Positions 9,376 to 18,383 are shown, numbered from the stretch's first letter. The stretch is DNA of 64,000 bases from Methylocaldum sp. 14B (GCF_002005105.1 NZ_MSCV01000013.1:87313-151312), one strand, 5' to 3'. The notes: generated from the sequence alone by a model not told the origin. Numbers and translations: made by a program.

Positions 9376-10782
9376 ATGTTCTTCAAGCAGTTCTATCTCG
9401 GCTGTCTCGCCCACGCCTCTTATCTCATCGGCGATGAAGGGACGAAAACCGCCGTCGTCGTCGATCCCCAGCGCGACATCGAGCAATATCTGGAAGAGGC
9501 GCGCCGGGAAGGTTTCGAGATTCGCCATGTGTTCCTGACCCACTTTCACGCCGATTTCATTGCGGGACACCTGGAACTGCGGGATCGTGTCGGCGCCAAG
9601 ATCCATTTGGGGGCGAGGGCGGATGCCGAATATGCGTTCATTCCGCATCCCGACGGCGATACGCTCGAATTCGGTCAGGTCCGCCTGAAGATCCTGGAAA
9701 CACCCGGGCATACCCCCGAAGGTATCTCGATCGTGGTTTACGATCAGGCCAAGAGCACGGAGATTCCCTATGCCGTGCTGACGGGCGATACGCTGTTCAT
9801 CGGGGACGTGGGACGCCCCGACCTTTTGGCCTCGTTCGGCGTTTCGGCCGAAGACCTGGCCGCGATGCTTTACGAGTCTCTGCACGAAAAGCTGTTGCCC
9901 CTGCCGGACGAAACCTTGGTTTACCCGGCTCACGGCGCGGGGTCCATGTGCGGGAAAAGTCTCAGCACCGACCTGTTCTCCACCATGGGAACGCAGCGCG
10001 GGTACAACTACGCGCTCAAACCCATGAGCAAGGAAGACTTCATTCGCCTGGTCACGGCGGGCCAGCCGGAAGCGCCGAAATATTTTTCCCATGACGCGGT
10101 ACTCAACCGCAAGGAGCGCGCAACCCTCGAAGAAACCCTGGCGACCGGGCTGAAACCGCTCTCGCTCGACGCGGTGCTCACGATGAAACAGGCCGGGGCG
10201 CAGCTTCTGGACGTGCGCGAGACGGCGGATTTCGCAGGGGCGCACCTGGCGGGCAGCGTGAACATCGGCCTCGGCGGCCCTTATGCCACTTGGGCGGGCA
10301 CATTGCTCGATCGCACTAGGCCCATCGTGCTCATCGCCGAACCCGGCCGCGAGCAGGAAGCCGCGATGCGTCTCGGCCGAATAGGTTTCGACAATGTTGC
10401 GGGTTATCTCGAGGGGGGCATGGAAGCGCTGGAGCAGCGGCCGGATCTCATCCGGCGGACCGACCGGATCGCAGCCCCGACCCTGGCGGAAAAGCTGGCC
10501 TCGGCGCAGTCGCCCCTGGTTCTCGATGTGCGTACCGAAAACGAATGGCAGCAGAAACGCATCGGCGAAAGCCTCAATATCCCGTTAACCCGGCTCGCGG
10601 AACGGAGCGGCGAACTGCCCCGCGACAGGCCCATCGTGGTCCATTGCGGCACCGGCTACCGCTCGTCCATCGCCACCAGCTTGCTGGAAGATCAGGGATT
10701 CGATAATACGATCGATCTCGTGGGCGGTTTTAACGCGTGGGAGAAATGCTGTCCCAGTAACATCGCCGGTGGAACGGGTTAG
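9376..10782 (+). CDS. metallo-beta-lactamase fold / double rhodanese protein (persulfide dioxygenase-like)
   Basis: A 468-residue cytoplasmic sulfur enzyme. Residues 1-245 form a metallo-beta-lactamase domain with THFHADFIAGH, TPGHTPEGIS, LTGDTLFIGDVGRPDL and YPAHGAGSMCG, resembling ETHE1/CstB-type persulfide dioxygenases; the usual HxHxDH has Phe in place of the last His. A first rhodanese domain (about 265-355) has no cysteine in its active loop (IAEPGREQ), so it is likely structural. A second (about 375-460) has VHCGTGYRSS with the catalytic Cys. The likely role is oxidation of glutathione persulfide plus sulfur transfer. AGAGGAGG sits before ATG 9376. It follows feoAB by 147 bases on the same strand. 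Confidence 0.88.
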   Translation: MFFKQFYLGCLAHASYLIGDEGTKTAVVVDPQRDIEQYLEEARREGFEIRHVFLTHFHADFIAGHLELRDRVGAKIHLGARADAEYAFIPHPDGDTLEFGQVRLKILETPGHTPEGISIVVYDQAKSTEIPYAVLTGDTLFIGDVGRPDLLASFGVSAEDLAAMLYESLHEKLLPLPDETLVYPAHGAGSMCGKSLSTDLFSTMGTQRGYNYALKPMSKEDFIRLVTAGQPEAPKYFSHDAVLNRKERATLEETLATGLKPLSLDAVLTMKQAGAQLLDVRETADFAGAHLAGSVNIGLGGPYATWAGTLLDRTRPIVLIAEPGREQEAAMRLGRIGFDNVAGYLEGGMEALEQRPDLIRRTDRIAAPTLAEKLASAQSPLVLDVRTENEWQQKRIGESLNIPLTRLAERSGELPRDRPIVVHCGTGYRSSIATSLLEDQGFDNTIDLVGGFNAWEKCCPSNIAGGTG

Positions 10783-11010
10783 AGCATTTTCCGGTTTTCT
10801 GTAGCGCTTCCCCAAGGTGTAGGTCGGCAATCCCTTGCCGACGAAGACGCTCGGTCGGAGCACGGCGTCGGGAAAGGATTCCCGACCTACGGGGCGGCAG
10901 GGTGGTCGGCAATCCTTTGCCGACGAACCGGGTCGGCAAGGAACGTTGTCGGCAAGGGATTGCCGACCTACGCGCTTCCCGTACCGCTAAACCGTGGTGA
11001 AAAACGCGCT
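10780..11010. repeat. composite GTCGGC-hairpin repeat with terminal inverted repeats
   Basis: Between two convergent genes. The left end TTAGAGCATTTTCC overlaps the stop codon of the rhodanese gene, and the right end GGTGAAAAACGCGCT is its imperfect inverse. Inside are four or so copies of hairpins of the form GTCGGCAATCCCTTGCCGAC or GTCGGGAAAGGATTCCCGAC, with flanking GTAGGTC/GACCTAC. The same modules recur at 17258, 26785, 29515, 41855 and 52528. Confidence 0.85.
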
Positions 11011-12190
11011 ACTTGCCACGCCTCCATTGGAGCGGGCGATATCCGTCGGTCAGGGTGTTCAAGAAGGCAACGAGGTCGTCCATTTCCCGTTCGGTCAGTC
11101 CCAGGTTGCCCAGTTCGTCATGGTTGACATTGTCCGCTATCTCGGGGGCGGGCCAGCAACCTTGCTTGAGGGCATCGCGCTCACGGGTCATGGCGTCCCG
11201 GCAGGCGGGCTTGACGTCCCGGTTGTTGTAGAACTCGACCACGCCACGCAAGGTCTGGAAATAACCGTTGTGCATGTAGGGACCGGTTATCGCGATATTG
11301 CGAAGGGTCGGGACCTTGAACTTCCCGTCCTCGGCAACGCTGCCGACGCTGGCGCCCAGGCCCCGGTCCGCGAAGTCGCGGCCGGCGGAATTGAACTCGG
11401 GCGGCAAGGCGTAGAAGGGATTGTCCGGATTCTTTGGAACGCCCAGGTTGTCATAGGTGAAATCCGTGAACAACGGCGGGGAATCCTCCTCCGACGGCCG
11501 GTTGGGATGGCAGGCGGCGCAATTGCCCTTGGCGGGATCCTCGTACACCTTGAGCCCCCTGAGCTCCCGCGGGCTCAATTTGACCTTTCCGGCCAGATAC
11601 GCGTCGTATTTCGAGCTGAAGCGGTTGAATGCACGGATATTCTCGAATGCGGCGATCGCGTCGGCGATGAGATCGTAGGCCCGTTCGGTGTCATCCAGGG
11701 CACCCCGTCCATACACTTCTTCGAACAACCGGGCATACGGGGCCTGACGTACCTTTTCCACCACGGCAGTTCGACTCGGATTGGCCATTTCGACCGGATT
11801 CAGGAACGGCTGTTTCGCCTGTTCTTCCAGAGTCGCGGCGCGGCCGTCCCGGAATTGGCCGCCTACGAACAGCCCCTCCTGTTCGTCGTAGTGGAATGCC
11901 GGGCTGAATGCGGCATACATGACGGTGGGAGTGTTACGGCTGCCGAACCGTCCCGAAATCACGCCCTCGGAGGTGGGAATCCTCTTGTCCGGGTCGGTGA
12001 ATGCGCGTTTGGGCTCATGGCAGCTGGCGCAGGATTGCCCGGCCGGCGAGGAGAGACTGGCGTCGAAGAACAACTCCCGGCCCAGTTTGGCCTTCGGCGT
12101 GAGCCACTGGCCTCCGGGCAAGGCTTGATCGTCGGCTGCGGCCTGAATGGCAAGGAGCGTGAATACGGTGCCCCATGTTTTGACCTTCAT
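11009..12190 (-). CDS. di-haem cytochrome c peroxidase (CcpA/MauG family)
   Basis: A 393-residue periplasmic protein with a short signal peptide (MKVKTWGTVFTLLAIQAAA). Two CxxCH haem-binding motifs are seen, CASCHEPKRAF near residue 55 and CAACHPNRPSEED in the middle, which defines the bacterial di-haem peroxidase family. The family reduces H2O2 with electrons from cytochrome c or, in MauG relatives, oxidises a protein partner. The region GPYMHNGYFQTL and ELGNLGLTEREMDDLVAFL match the conserved C-terminal part. AAGGGA lies six bases before ATG 12190; ATG 12196 is too close to it. A Fur-like palindrome lies 23 bases upstream. Which branch (peroxidase or MauG-like) is unresolved. Confidence 0.9.
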   Translation of the reverse strand: MKVKTWGTVFTLLAIQAAADDQALPGGQWLTPKAKLGRELFFDASLSSPAGQSCASCHEPKRAFTDPDKRIPTSEGVISGRFGSRNTPTVMYAAFSPAFHYDEQEGLFVGGQFRDGRAATLEEQAKQPFLNPVEMANPSRTAVVEKVRQAPYARLFEEVYGRGALDDTERAYDLIADAIAAFENIRAFNRFSSKYDAYLAGKVKLSPRELRGLKVYEDPAKGNCAACHPNRPSEEDSPPLFTDFTYDNLGVPKNPDNPFYALPPEFNSAGRDFADRGLGASVGSVAEDGKFKVPTLRNIAITGPYMHNGYFQTLRGVVEFYNNRDVKPACRDAMTRERDALKQGCWPAPEIADNVNHDELGNLGLTEREMDDLVAFLNTLTDGYRPLQWRRGK

Positions 12191-12212
12191 GATCATCCCT
12201 TTTGTTTTTCGT

Positions 12213-12231
12213 AATGAGAAGAATTCTCATT
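12213..12231. promoter_or_regulatory. Fur-box-like palindrome upstream of the di-haem peroxidase
   Basis: The 19-bp sequence AATGAGAAGAATTCTCATT is an interrupted palindrome. Its core differs at one position from the 7-1-7 Fur consensus TGAGAATNATTCTCA. It lies 23 bases upstream of the peroxidase start, a typical operator position. Binding by Fur is inferred from sequence only. Confidence 0.6.
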
Positions 12232-12530
12232 TGTAATCATCGTCGAGTCAAGAATCCATCCCATGCAAATACACACAAAACTCCGTTTCGAAATGGAACC
12301 CCATGGAGGTGCGTGCGGATGCTCGAATGACGACCGACCTCTTTCTGACGGCGCATGGCGAACATTCGGCTTTTCTTGGCTATAACCGCTTTCGCTATTT
12401 CAGAAATCGGGCAACCGCGATGTCATCCTTCTGAGCAAGTGTGCAAGCCTTGATTTATTCGCGCCGGTCCGTGAACTCGTCGTATAGTTCAGGGAGTCGA
12501 GAAGTCGAAGCTGTTGTAGGAGGTTGATCG
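12232..12530. other. intergenic region between divergent peroxidase and thioredoxin-CcdA genes
   Basis: About 300 bases with no open frame of note and no repeat element. It must contain the promoter of the plus-strand gene at 12531; a strong AGGAGG at about 12519 belongs to that gene. Confidence 0.5.
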
Positions 12531-13757
12531 GTGGTGCGACCCAGCAGGAACTCGGTGTGGCTACTTTTTCTGATTGTTTTCTCGCTGCTCGGCGCGGTTG
12601 GGTATGCGAACGGTGCCGAATCGGAAGAACGTAAAGTCGATGTTTACTTTTTCTGGAAGGACGGCTGTCCGCATTGTGAACGCGCAATGGATTTCCTCAG
12701 ACGATGGGAAGGCGAGGAGGCGAGAGTTCGTGTTCATTATCTGGAAATCAGCCGTTATACCGGGAACTACGATGTCTTTTCTGCGCTGGTCAGGCAATTC
12801 GGAATCGAGCGCCCGGGGGTGCCTCTGACCGTGGTTGGTAAGACATACTTCGAAGGGTACGATGACGACTCGACGACCGGAGCGGAGATCCGGTCGGCCG
12901 CAAAGGCCTGTCAGGAAGTCGTTTGCAGGGATCTCGTATGGCCGCTGTTGACCGGCATACCGGAGACACCGGCCGAAGACCTTCCGCAGCCTGTCAAGAA
13001 AACGCCAAAGGTTCTGAAACTGCCGATATTCGGAGAAGTGACCATCGGCCAGGTCTCTCTTCCCGTGCTGACTTTGATGCTCGCGGCCGTGGACGGCTTC
13101 AATCCGTGCGCCATGTGGACCTTGCTTTTCCTGATCAGTCTGCTGGTGGGATTGCGCAACCGGTTTCGGATGTGGGTGCTGGGCAGCGCATTCATCGTCG
13201 CCTCGGCTGCGGTTTACTATCTGTTCATGGCGGCCTGGTTAAACTTGCTGCTTTTTTTCGGCATGCTGCTCTGGATTCGCATCTTGGTGGGAACGCTGGC
13301 GCTGGGCGGCGGGACTTATTACCTTCGCGAATATTTCGTGAATCCCGAGGCTATCTGTAAAGTGACCGCACCCGAATCGCGGAAGCGCGTTTTCGAGCGG
13401 CTGCGTTCCCTGGCCAGCGAGCGGCGCTTCCTGCTCGCGCTGGCGGGCATTATCCTGCTGGCCTTTGCGGTGAACCTGGTGGAACTGATCTGTTCCGCCG
13501 GAATACCGGCTATTTATACCCAGGTGCTTGCTCTGAGCAACCTGCCGACATGGCAATATCATGCTTACCTCGGCCTTTACATACTGGTGTTCATGCTGGA
13601 CGACCTCTTCGTGTTTTTCGTCGCCATGCAGACCCTGCGGGTGACCGGGCTGACCGGGACATACGTGCGGTATGCTCACGCCATCGGCGGCGTTGTGCTG
13701 ATCGTCATCGGATTATTGCTGCTGTTCAGGCCCGAATGGCTCGCTTTCTCGGTCTAG
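12531..13757 (+). CDS. thioredoxin-fold / CcdA-DsbD-like membrane fusion protein
   Basis: A 408-residue thiol-redox membrane protein. An N-terminal signal or anchor (about 8-28) leads to a periplasmic thioredoxin-like domain with a CPHC active site (FFWKDGCPHCERAM, about residues 38-52). A linker near residue 150 (EDLPQPVKKTPK) precedes a multi-helix membrane domain with DGFNPCAMWTLLFLISLL, typical of CcdA/DsbD, which carries electrons across the inner membrane. A second Cys lies in VNLVELICSAGIPA. Start is GTG 12531 with AGGAGG seven bases upstream. The fusion order (thioredoxin first) is reversed from DsbD. Possible partners are periplasmic cytochromes such as the neighbouring di-haem peroxidase, but this is inference. 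Confidence 0.85.
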   Translation: MVRPSRNSVWLLFLIVFSLLGAVGYANGAESEERKVDVYFFWKDGCPHCERAMDFLRRWEGEEARVRVHYLEISRYTGNYDVFSALVRQFGIERPGVPLTVVGKTYFEGYDDDSTTGAEIRSAAKACQEVVCRDLVWPLLTGIPETPAEDLPQPVKKTPKVLKLPIFGEVTIGQVSLPVLTLMLAAVDGFNPCAMWTLLFLISLLVGLRNRFRMWVLGSAFIVASAAVYYLFMAAWLNLLLFFGMLLWIRILVGTLALGGGTYYLREYFVNPEAICKVTAPESRKRVFERLRSLASERRFLLALAGIILLAFAVNLVELICSAGIPAIYTQVLALSNLPTWQYHAYLGLYILVFMLDDLFVFFVAMQTLRVTGLTGTYVRYAHAIGGVVLIVIGLLLLFRPEWLAFSV

Positions 13758-13783
13758 GCCGCTGACGGAAGGGAGGGATACCC

Positions 13784-14218
13784 GTGGATGAAGAAGACCG
13801 GAACGAACTGAACGAAGCTTTCTTCAAGCGCAACGGCGGGAAAATCACGGATCGGCATTTCGACCGCATCATCGAAAAGGCTCGCGAGATCGAGAACAAG
13901 GTCAAGAAGATTCCGGCGCTGTATCAGGTCTGGCTGGATATCCTGCTCTGCCTGGAATTGATCCGCGATTACCGATCGGGGATATACCGGGATATCGCGG
14001 CCTGGGCGATCGCCGCCGTGGCCTTCGGTCTCCTGTATCTGATCAACCCGGCGGAGTTGATCCCGGATGTGATCCCTATCGTCGGCTATCTGGACGATGT
14101 GGCCGTCATGGCGCTGATCTTGAAGCTCGTGAAGGTCGAACTCGAAAAATACGCGGCTTGGCGAAAGGCTCGCGACGAGTATCAGGAAGCGCTTTCCAGA
14201 CTTTTCGCTGATGAGTGA
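13784..14218 (+). CDS. DUF1232 (YkvA-type) membrane protein
   Basis: A 144-residue protein starting at GTG 13784 after GGGAGGGA. The central segment LLYLINPAELIPDVIPIVGY and DDVAVMALILKLVK match the DUF1232 signature (PxDxIPxxGxxDD). One or two hydrophobic helices are present, flanked by charged helical ends. The molecular role of the family is not established. It lies 26 bases after the thioredoxin-CcdA gene and overlaps the ZIP transporter gene by eight bases, so the three are probably one operon. Confidence 0.82.
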   Translation: MDEEDRNELNEAFFKRNGGKITDRHFDRIIEKAREIENKVKKIPALYQVWLDILLCLELIRDYRSGIYRDIAAWAIAAVAFGLLYLINPAELIPDVIPIVGYLDDVAVMALILKLVKVELEKYAAWRKARDEYQEALSRLFADE

Positions 14219-15113
14219 CGCAGCGAGCGATTTTGCCTCCCGTGCCGCGAACGGCGACCTATCCGCCTTCGGCATGTATGTTCAAGCCCACTTTTCGACC
14301 GTTTCCCGCTGGTTCGCCGAGCGTGCCCACATTCTGCAAGCCCTTCTCGCCTCGTTGTTCACCTGGGGAATGACCGCGCTCGGCGCCGCCCTGGTGTTTT
14401 TTACCAAGCGGATGAACCAAAAGCTGCTTGATGCCATGCTGGGATTCTCGGCGGGAGTGATGTTGGCCGCGAGTTACTGGTCTTTGCTCGCGCCCGCGCT
14501 CGATTTATCGGAAGGCTATGGCCGTTTTGCCTGGCTTCCGGCGGCAACGGGATTCGCCCTCGGCGCTTATGCGCTGAGTCTTTGCGACTGGCTGTTGCCC
14601 CATTTCCAACTCGGCGCGGCGATGCAGACGGAGGAGGGGGTCGTCACGACCTGGCGGCGTACTATGCTGCTGGTGCTCGGCATCACCCTGCATAACATTC
14701 CCGAGGGGCTGGCCGTGGGCGTGGCCTTCGGCGCCTTGGCCTGCGGTTTGGATACGGCCAGTCTGGGCGGTGCGATTGCCTTGGCGATCGGCATCGGTCT
14801 GCAGAATTTTCCGGAGGGCGCGGCGGTGGCCATGCCCTTGCGCCGCGTGGGCTGGTCGCGGCTGCGCAGCTTCTGGTACGGGCAGCTGTCCGCCGTGGTC
14901 GAACCGGTCGCCGCCGTCATAGGCGCCGCCGCCGTATCCGCGTGCTTGGCCATCATGCCTTATGCGCTTGCCTTCGCGGCCGGGGCCATGATCTACGTGG
15001 TGTTCGAAGCGATAATTCCCGAGTCGCGGGAACGGGGCAACACCGACATCGCCACGCTGGGGGCCATACTCGGTTTCATTGTCATGATGATTCTGGATGT
15101 GGCCTTGGGCTGA
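14211..15113 (+). CDS. ZIP-family metal transporter (ZupT-like)
   Basis: A 300-residue inner-membrane permease for divalent metals (Zn2+, Fe2+ or Mn2+). It has about eight hydrophobic helices and the two metal-site motifs of ZIP proteins: LHNIPEGLAVGVAFG in helix 4 and LQNFPEGAAVAMPL in helix 5. A His in LLPHFQLGAA lies in the usual variable loop. It overlaps the DUF1232 gene, indicating translational coupling. Together with feoAB and the later metal ABC, ZIP-like and P-type ATPase genes it makes the window rich in metal transport. Metal specificity cannot be read from sequence alone. Confidence 0.9.
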   Translation: MSDAASDFASRAANGDLSAFGMYVQAHFSTVSRWFAERAHILQALLASLFTWGMTALGAALVFFTKRMNQKLLDAMLGFSAGVMLAASYWSLLAPALDLSEGYGRFAWLPAATGFALGAYALSLCDWLLPHFQLGAAMQTEEGVVTTWRRTMLLVLGITLHNIPEGLAVGVAFGALACGLDTASLGGAIALAIGIGLQNFPEGAAVAMPLRRVGWSRLRSFWYGQLSAVVEPVAAVIGAAAVSACLAIMPYALAFAAGAMIYVVFEAIIPESRERGNTDIATLGAILGFIVMMILDVALG

Positions 15114-15279
15114 ATGGGGTTGAGACATTTGGATCAAGCCAAGCGGAGAGGATGCGCAGGGCAGTCTCGGTATCCGGAAGCACGCGCAATATCAGTTCGT
15201 TACCAATGCGAGTCGCCGGGCAACCGCTTCGTCTACTGTCGTATCCGAAGCGGTGTCTTCAAGCATTGCATTCACGACG

Positions 15280-16836
15280 TCATCTGCTCCTGAGCCGCTC
15301 GTCGCCTCCGTTTCCTCCGGTACCGTCTTCAGGTTGGTCGGTCCGGCTCCGATATGTTCGGAAAACACGTTTCCCGGGTGGCAGGTTTGGCGGGCGACTT
15401 AGCTGCCTGCTCGCTTTTGGCGGCAAGATGCGCCCGTCCAGTTCCAGATCGACCTTGAGACGCTTCACGGCGGTTTTGGCGGCCTTGGCGTTGGCGAACG
15501 GCCCCGCTATAACCTGATGGCGTTCGCCGCTCGGAACAACTTGTGCCGGTATCGGAGGACCCTGATGATTGAGTATGGCGGCGAGTCGCTGCGCTGCCGT
15601 TTCGCTGGACATGACGGCGGCGGACACGTACCAGCCGTTGCTGGCTTTCCGCGCCGATTCGGGTTGTCCGAACCACTTGTCGGGTCGCACGATAGGCTGC
15701 GCCCCCGCGAGTACGGCATCGATAGGCGGTGTTCCCGCGGCAATCGGTAGCGGAATGCCCAGTCCTTCTTGGAGAATGCGTTCGATCTTTCCCCAATCCA
15801 GGGGCTGGTTCTGATCCTGCTCCCACTTTTTAAGATTGGCGCGGACGGTTTTCTTGAGCGATTTTTCGTTTAATTCCTCATGGCTCCGGTAAGCCTGCAG
15901 GTAGACTACCCCGTCACGCCAGCCCACGAGATAAGGCTGATTGACGATATACACCGGCTCGTTCAGTGGAATCTGCGAGTACAGCTTGCTGGCGTCCTCC
16001 GGATACAAGCGGATGCAGCCATTGCTGGCTCGAAGCCCGACGCTATAAGGCTTGTTCGTGCCGTGAATGAGATACATCTGTCGGTTCAGGTACAGGGCAT
16101 ACTTGCCCAAGGGGTTGTTAGGTCCAGGCGGCACTGCGGCCGGCAAGGGATCCCCCCAGCGGAGGTGGTCGTCTCGGATGTTCTTTGTCGGATACCAGGT
16201 CGGGTTTTTGATCTTTCGGGCGATTCGCATTGCCCCGCTGGGAGTCGCTCGCCCTTCCCGGCCGATACCTATGGGATAAGTGACAACCTCGGCGCCGTTT
16301 CCCTTGGCCGGAAAATAGAACAGCCGCATGGCGGCGAGATTGATGACCAGACCCCGCCGCGGCGCCCGCGGCAGTACGAACTGCACCGGGATCAACGCTC
16401 TGCCGCTCGCGTCCGGTAGCCACGGATCGAGCTCGGGGTTTGCCGCGACGATCTCTTCGTATCCCAATCCGAAGTGCCGCGCGACATCGGGAAGCGTGTC
16501 CCCTTGCTGAAGCGTAATCACTCCGAACGACCCGACTACCCCTTCGTCCTTGGCGACAGAGAATCGGTGCTTCTCCAGCGACGCGATCGGTGGGCTCGCA
16601 ACAGGCGCCGACTCTTGCGCCGGTTCCTCCATCGGCTCCTTGATCGGAGGCGGTAACCAGCCCCACTCGCCATGCCAGTGATTTGACATCTCTTGCATCG
16701 GGCGATAGGCGCATGCAGATAGTCCGCAGCAGAAGCCCAGGATAAGAATCAGCCCCCGCTTACGGCGCCGTGGCTGATGCGATGCCCACGGCTGCGAACG
16801 CTCCACAGGAACATTCAATCGTGCTTCTCCTCTCAT
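15280..16836 (-). CDS. lipoprotein L,D-transpeptidase with LysM and SPOR-like domains
   Basis: A cell-wall enzyme of the YkuD (ErfK/YbiS) family that forms 3-3 peptidoglycan crosslinks or attaches proteins to the wall. The N-terminus carries a basic stretch, a hydrophobic segment and a lipobox-like LSAC. A LysM-type peptidoglycan-binding segment follows (GDTLPDVARHFGLGYEEIV). The YkuD domain has YLIHGTNKP and the catalytic ASNGCIRLYPED. The C-terminal ~80 residues (WYVSAAVMSSETAAQRL, then VIAGPFANAKAAKTAVKRL) look like a SPOR domain. I use ATG 16836; an upstream ATG at 16887 is possible but would push the signal segment further in. Neither has a clear ribosome-binding site. Confidence 0.88.
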   Translation of the reverse strand: MRGEARLNVPVERSQPWASHQPRRRKRGLILILGFCCGLSACAYRPMQEMSNHWHGEWGWLPPPIKEPMEEPAQESAPVASPPIASLEKHRFSVAKDEGVVGSFGVITLQQGDTLPDVARHFGLGYEEIVAANPELDPWLPDASGRALIPVQFVLPRAPRRGLVINLAAMRLFYFPAKGNGAEVVTYPIGIGREGRATPSGAMRIARKIKNPTWYPTKNIRDDHLRWGDPLPAAVPPGPNNPLGKYALYLNRQMYLIHGTNKPYSVGLRASNGCIRLYPEDASKLYSQIPLNEPVYIVNQPYLVGWRDGVVYLQAYRSHEELNEKSLKKTVRANLKKWEQDQNQPLDWGKIERILQEGLGIPLPIAAGTPPIDAVLAGAQPIVRPDKWFGQPESARKASNGWYVSAAVMSSETAAQRLAAILNHQGPPIPAQVVPSGERHQVIAGPFANAKAAKTAVKRLKVDLELDGRILPPKASRQLSRPPNLPPGKRVFRTYRSRTDQPEDGTGGNGGDERLRSR

Positions 16837-17089
16837 GCCGGAGGTATCGGCCGAATTCGGACCATTTTCCATGAGTGCAACAGGCATGCGGGTCGGCTAC
16901 CGCGGCAAACACTAACTCTGTCGCTCCTCAAATGTTTGCGCCACAGCAAACATTTCGACGCATTAGACCTAAACGGCGGTGCAGAAGTGCGATAGAACGG
17001 AGACGATGCTGTTGGCCGGGATGACTATTGCGAATCGGTGAGGGTCGTGGCCGATACTGTGGCTCGATTTAAGGAATCTCTGATTAAGT
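16837..17089. other. upstream region of the L,D-transpeptidase gene
   Basis: Non-coding as far as I can tell. It should contain the promoter of the L,D-transpeptidase gene on the minus strand. Two repeat blocks follow immediately to the right. Confidence 0.4.
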
Positions 17090-17187
17090 CCTTCGACAGG
17101 CCCTTCGACTTGGCTTAGGACAGGCCCTTCGACTCGGCTCGGGACAGGCTTGTCGAACGCTCTCCTGAGCCTGTCGAAGGGGCATGA
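17090..17187. repeat. CTTCGACAGGC/GCCTGTCGAAG repeat block
   Basis: Four or five directly and inversely repeated copies of CCTTCGAC...GACAGGC, ending in the inverse GAGCCTGTCGAAGG. The same words occur at 29400, 37566 and 51967, always between genes. They can fold into hairpins and are a REP-like family. Confidence 0.75.
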
Positions 17188-17257
17188 ACGGAATCCACTC
17201 GTTCAGAGCTTCCTTAAAAATATCTTGGCTTGTTCGAAAAATGAAATTGGCGCTCGA

Positions 17258-17322
17258 AGTAGGTCGGCAATCCTTTGCCGACACCTGCTGAGTCTGCGTC
17301 GGCAAAGAATTGCCGACCTACT
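17258..17322. repeat. paired GTCGGCAA hairpin repeat
   Basis: GTAGGTCGGCAATCCTTTGCCGAC is followed, after a short spacer, by GTCGGCAAAGAATTGCCGACCTAC. Each half is a hairpin and the two halves are inverse to each other, a REPIN-like arrangement. Confidence 0.8.
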
Positions 17323-17371
17323 TCTGGTCCGGCCTCGGCTCCCTCGGTCTACCTGGAGGCCGCGCAGGCCA

Positions 17372-18370
17372 TCAGTAGCTTTCCAGTATTTTAATGTAAT
17401 TGGCGCGTTCGAAGGCTCCCGGATTCGCTACTTTGGCGCGGCTCATGATGCCGCGCATGGGTTCCAGTGATTGAAACCCGCGCTGGTCCATCCAGTCCCT
17501 CAAACCGTCCACCAGCGTGCCGGCATAGTCCGGACCGTTGCGCAGCAGGGCGGAGGCGACCATCACCACGTCCGCGCCGGCCAGCAGATATTTGATGATT
17601 TCGACGGCGCTTTCCACGGCGCTTTCCACGCCCCGCGTCGCCGCGAGCGAAGCCTTGAGCCGGCCGCGCAGAAGGGCGATCCAGAGCAGGGGCAGGCGAA
17701 TCTCCCCGGCGTGACTGAGGGAGAGGGTCGGAGCGACCTCCAGGTTGACGATATCGAGATCGGGCTGATAGAAGCGGTTGAACAGGACCAGGGCATCGGC
17801 GCCCTCGGCATCGAACTGCCGGGCGATATGGCCGAAGGCGCTGAAGAAAGGGCTCAGCTTCAGCGCCACCGGAATGGAGACGGCTTGCTTGACCATCCGC
17901 AGGATGTCCAGGTAGCGCTGCTCGACCTCACGCCCCGAGACATCGAAATTCGCTTCGATGCCGTAGATATTGAGCTCCAGGGCTTTGGCGCCGGCCTCCT
18001 GCAGTTGCCGGGCGTATTCGATCCAGCCCTCGCCGGTCACACAGTTGAGGCTGGCGATGACCGGAATGTCCACGGCCTCGGCGGCGCGCTGCACCAGGCT
18101 CAGATAGCTGTCCGGGCCGACACGGAAATCGCCCACGTCGGGGAAGTAGCTCAGCGACTCGGCATAACTTTCCGACGGGTGATCCATCAGCTGAACGAAC
18201 GCCATCCTTTCCTGGCGGATCTGCTCCTCGAACAGCGAGAACAGGACCACCGCCGAGACCCCGCCGTCCTCCAGCCGGCGAATGCCGTCCAGCGTCTCGG
18301 AAAGCGGCGAGGCCGAGGCGACCACGGGATGATCGAGCTCCAGTCCCATATAGCGTGTCTTCAGATCCAT
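17372..18370 (-). CDS. dihydroorotate dehydrogenase-like FMN protein
   Basis: A 332-residue TIM-barrel protein of the dihydroorotate dehydrogenase family (MDLKTRYMGLELDHPVVAS at the start, ALELNIYGIEANF and VALKLSPFFSAFGHIAR in the middle, DVVMVASALLRNGPDY near the end). It lies 13 bases after nifJ on the same strand, as the last gene of a three-gene operon. Proteins of this type often accompany pyruvate:ferredoxin oxidoreductase genes and are annotated as dihydroorotate dehydrogenase-like; a true pyrimidine role is doubtful in this setting. It may pass electrons between FMN and ferredoxin, but that is inference. Confidence 0.85.
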   Translation of the reverse strand: MDLKTRYMGLELDHPVVASASPLSETLDGIRRLEDGGVSAVVLFSLFEEQIRQERMAFVQLMDHPSESYAESLSYFPDVGDFRVGPDSYLSLVQRAAEAVDIPVIASLNCVTGEGWIEYARQLQEAGAKALELNIYGIEANFDVSGREVEQRYLDILRMVKQAVSIPVALKLSPFFSAFGHIARQFDAEGADALVLFNRFYQPDLDIVNLEVAPTLSLSHAGEIRLPLLWIALLRGRLKASLAATRGVESAVESAVEIIKYLLAGADVVMVASALLRNGPDYAGTLVDGLRDWMDQRGFQSLEPMRGIMSRAKVANPGAFERANYIKILESY

Positions 18371-18383
18371 GCGGGCTCCCCTG

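Noticed and set aside
17090..17322. Possible CRISPR array
   Set aside because: The repeats are self-inverse, irregularly spaced and without unique spacers of equal length; no cas gene is present.
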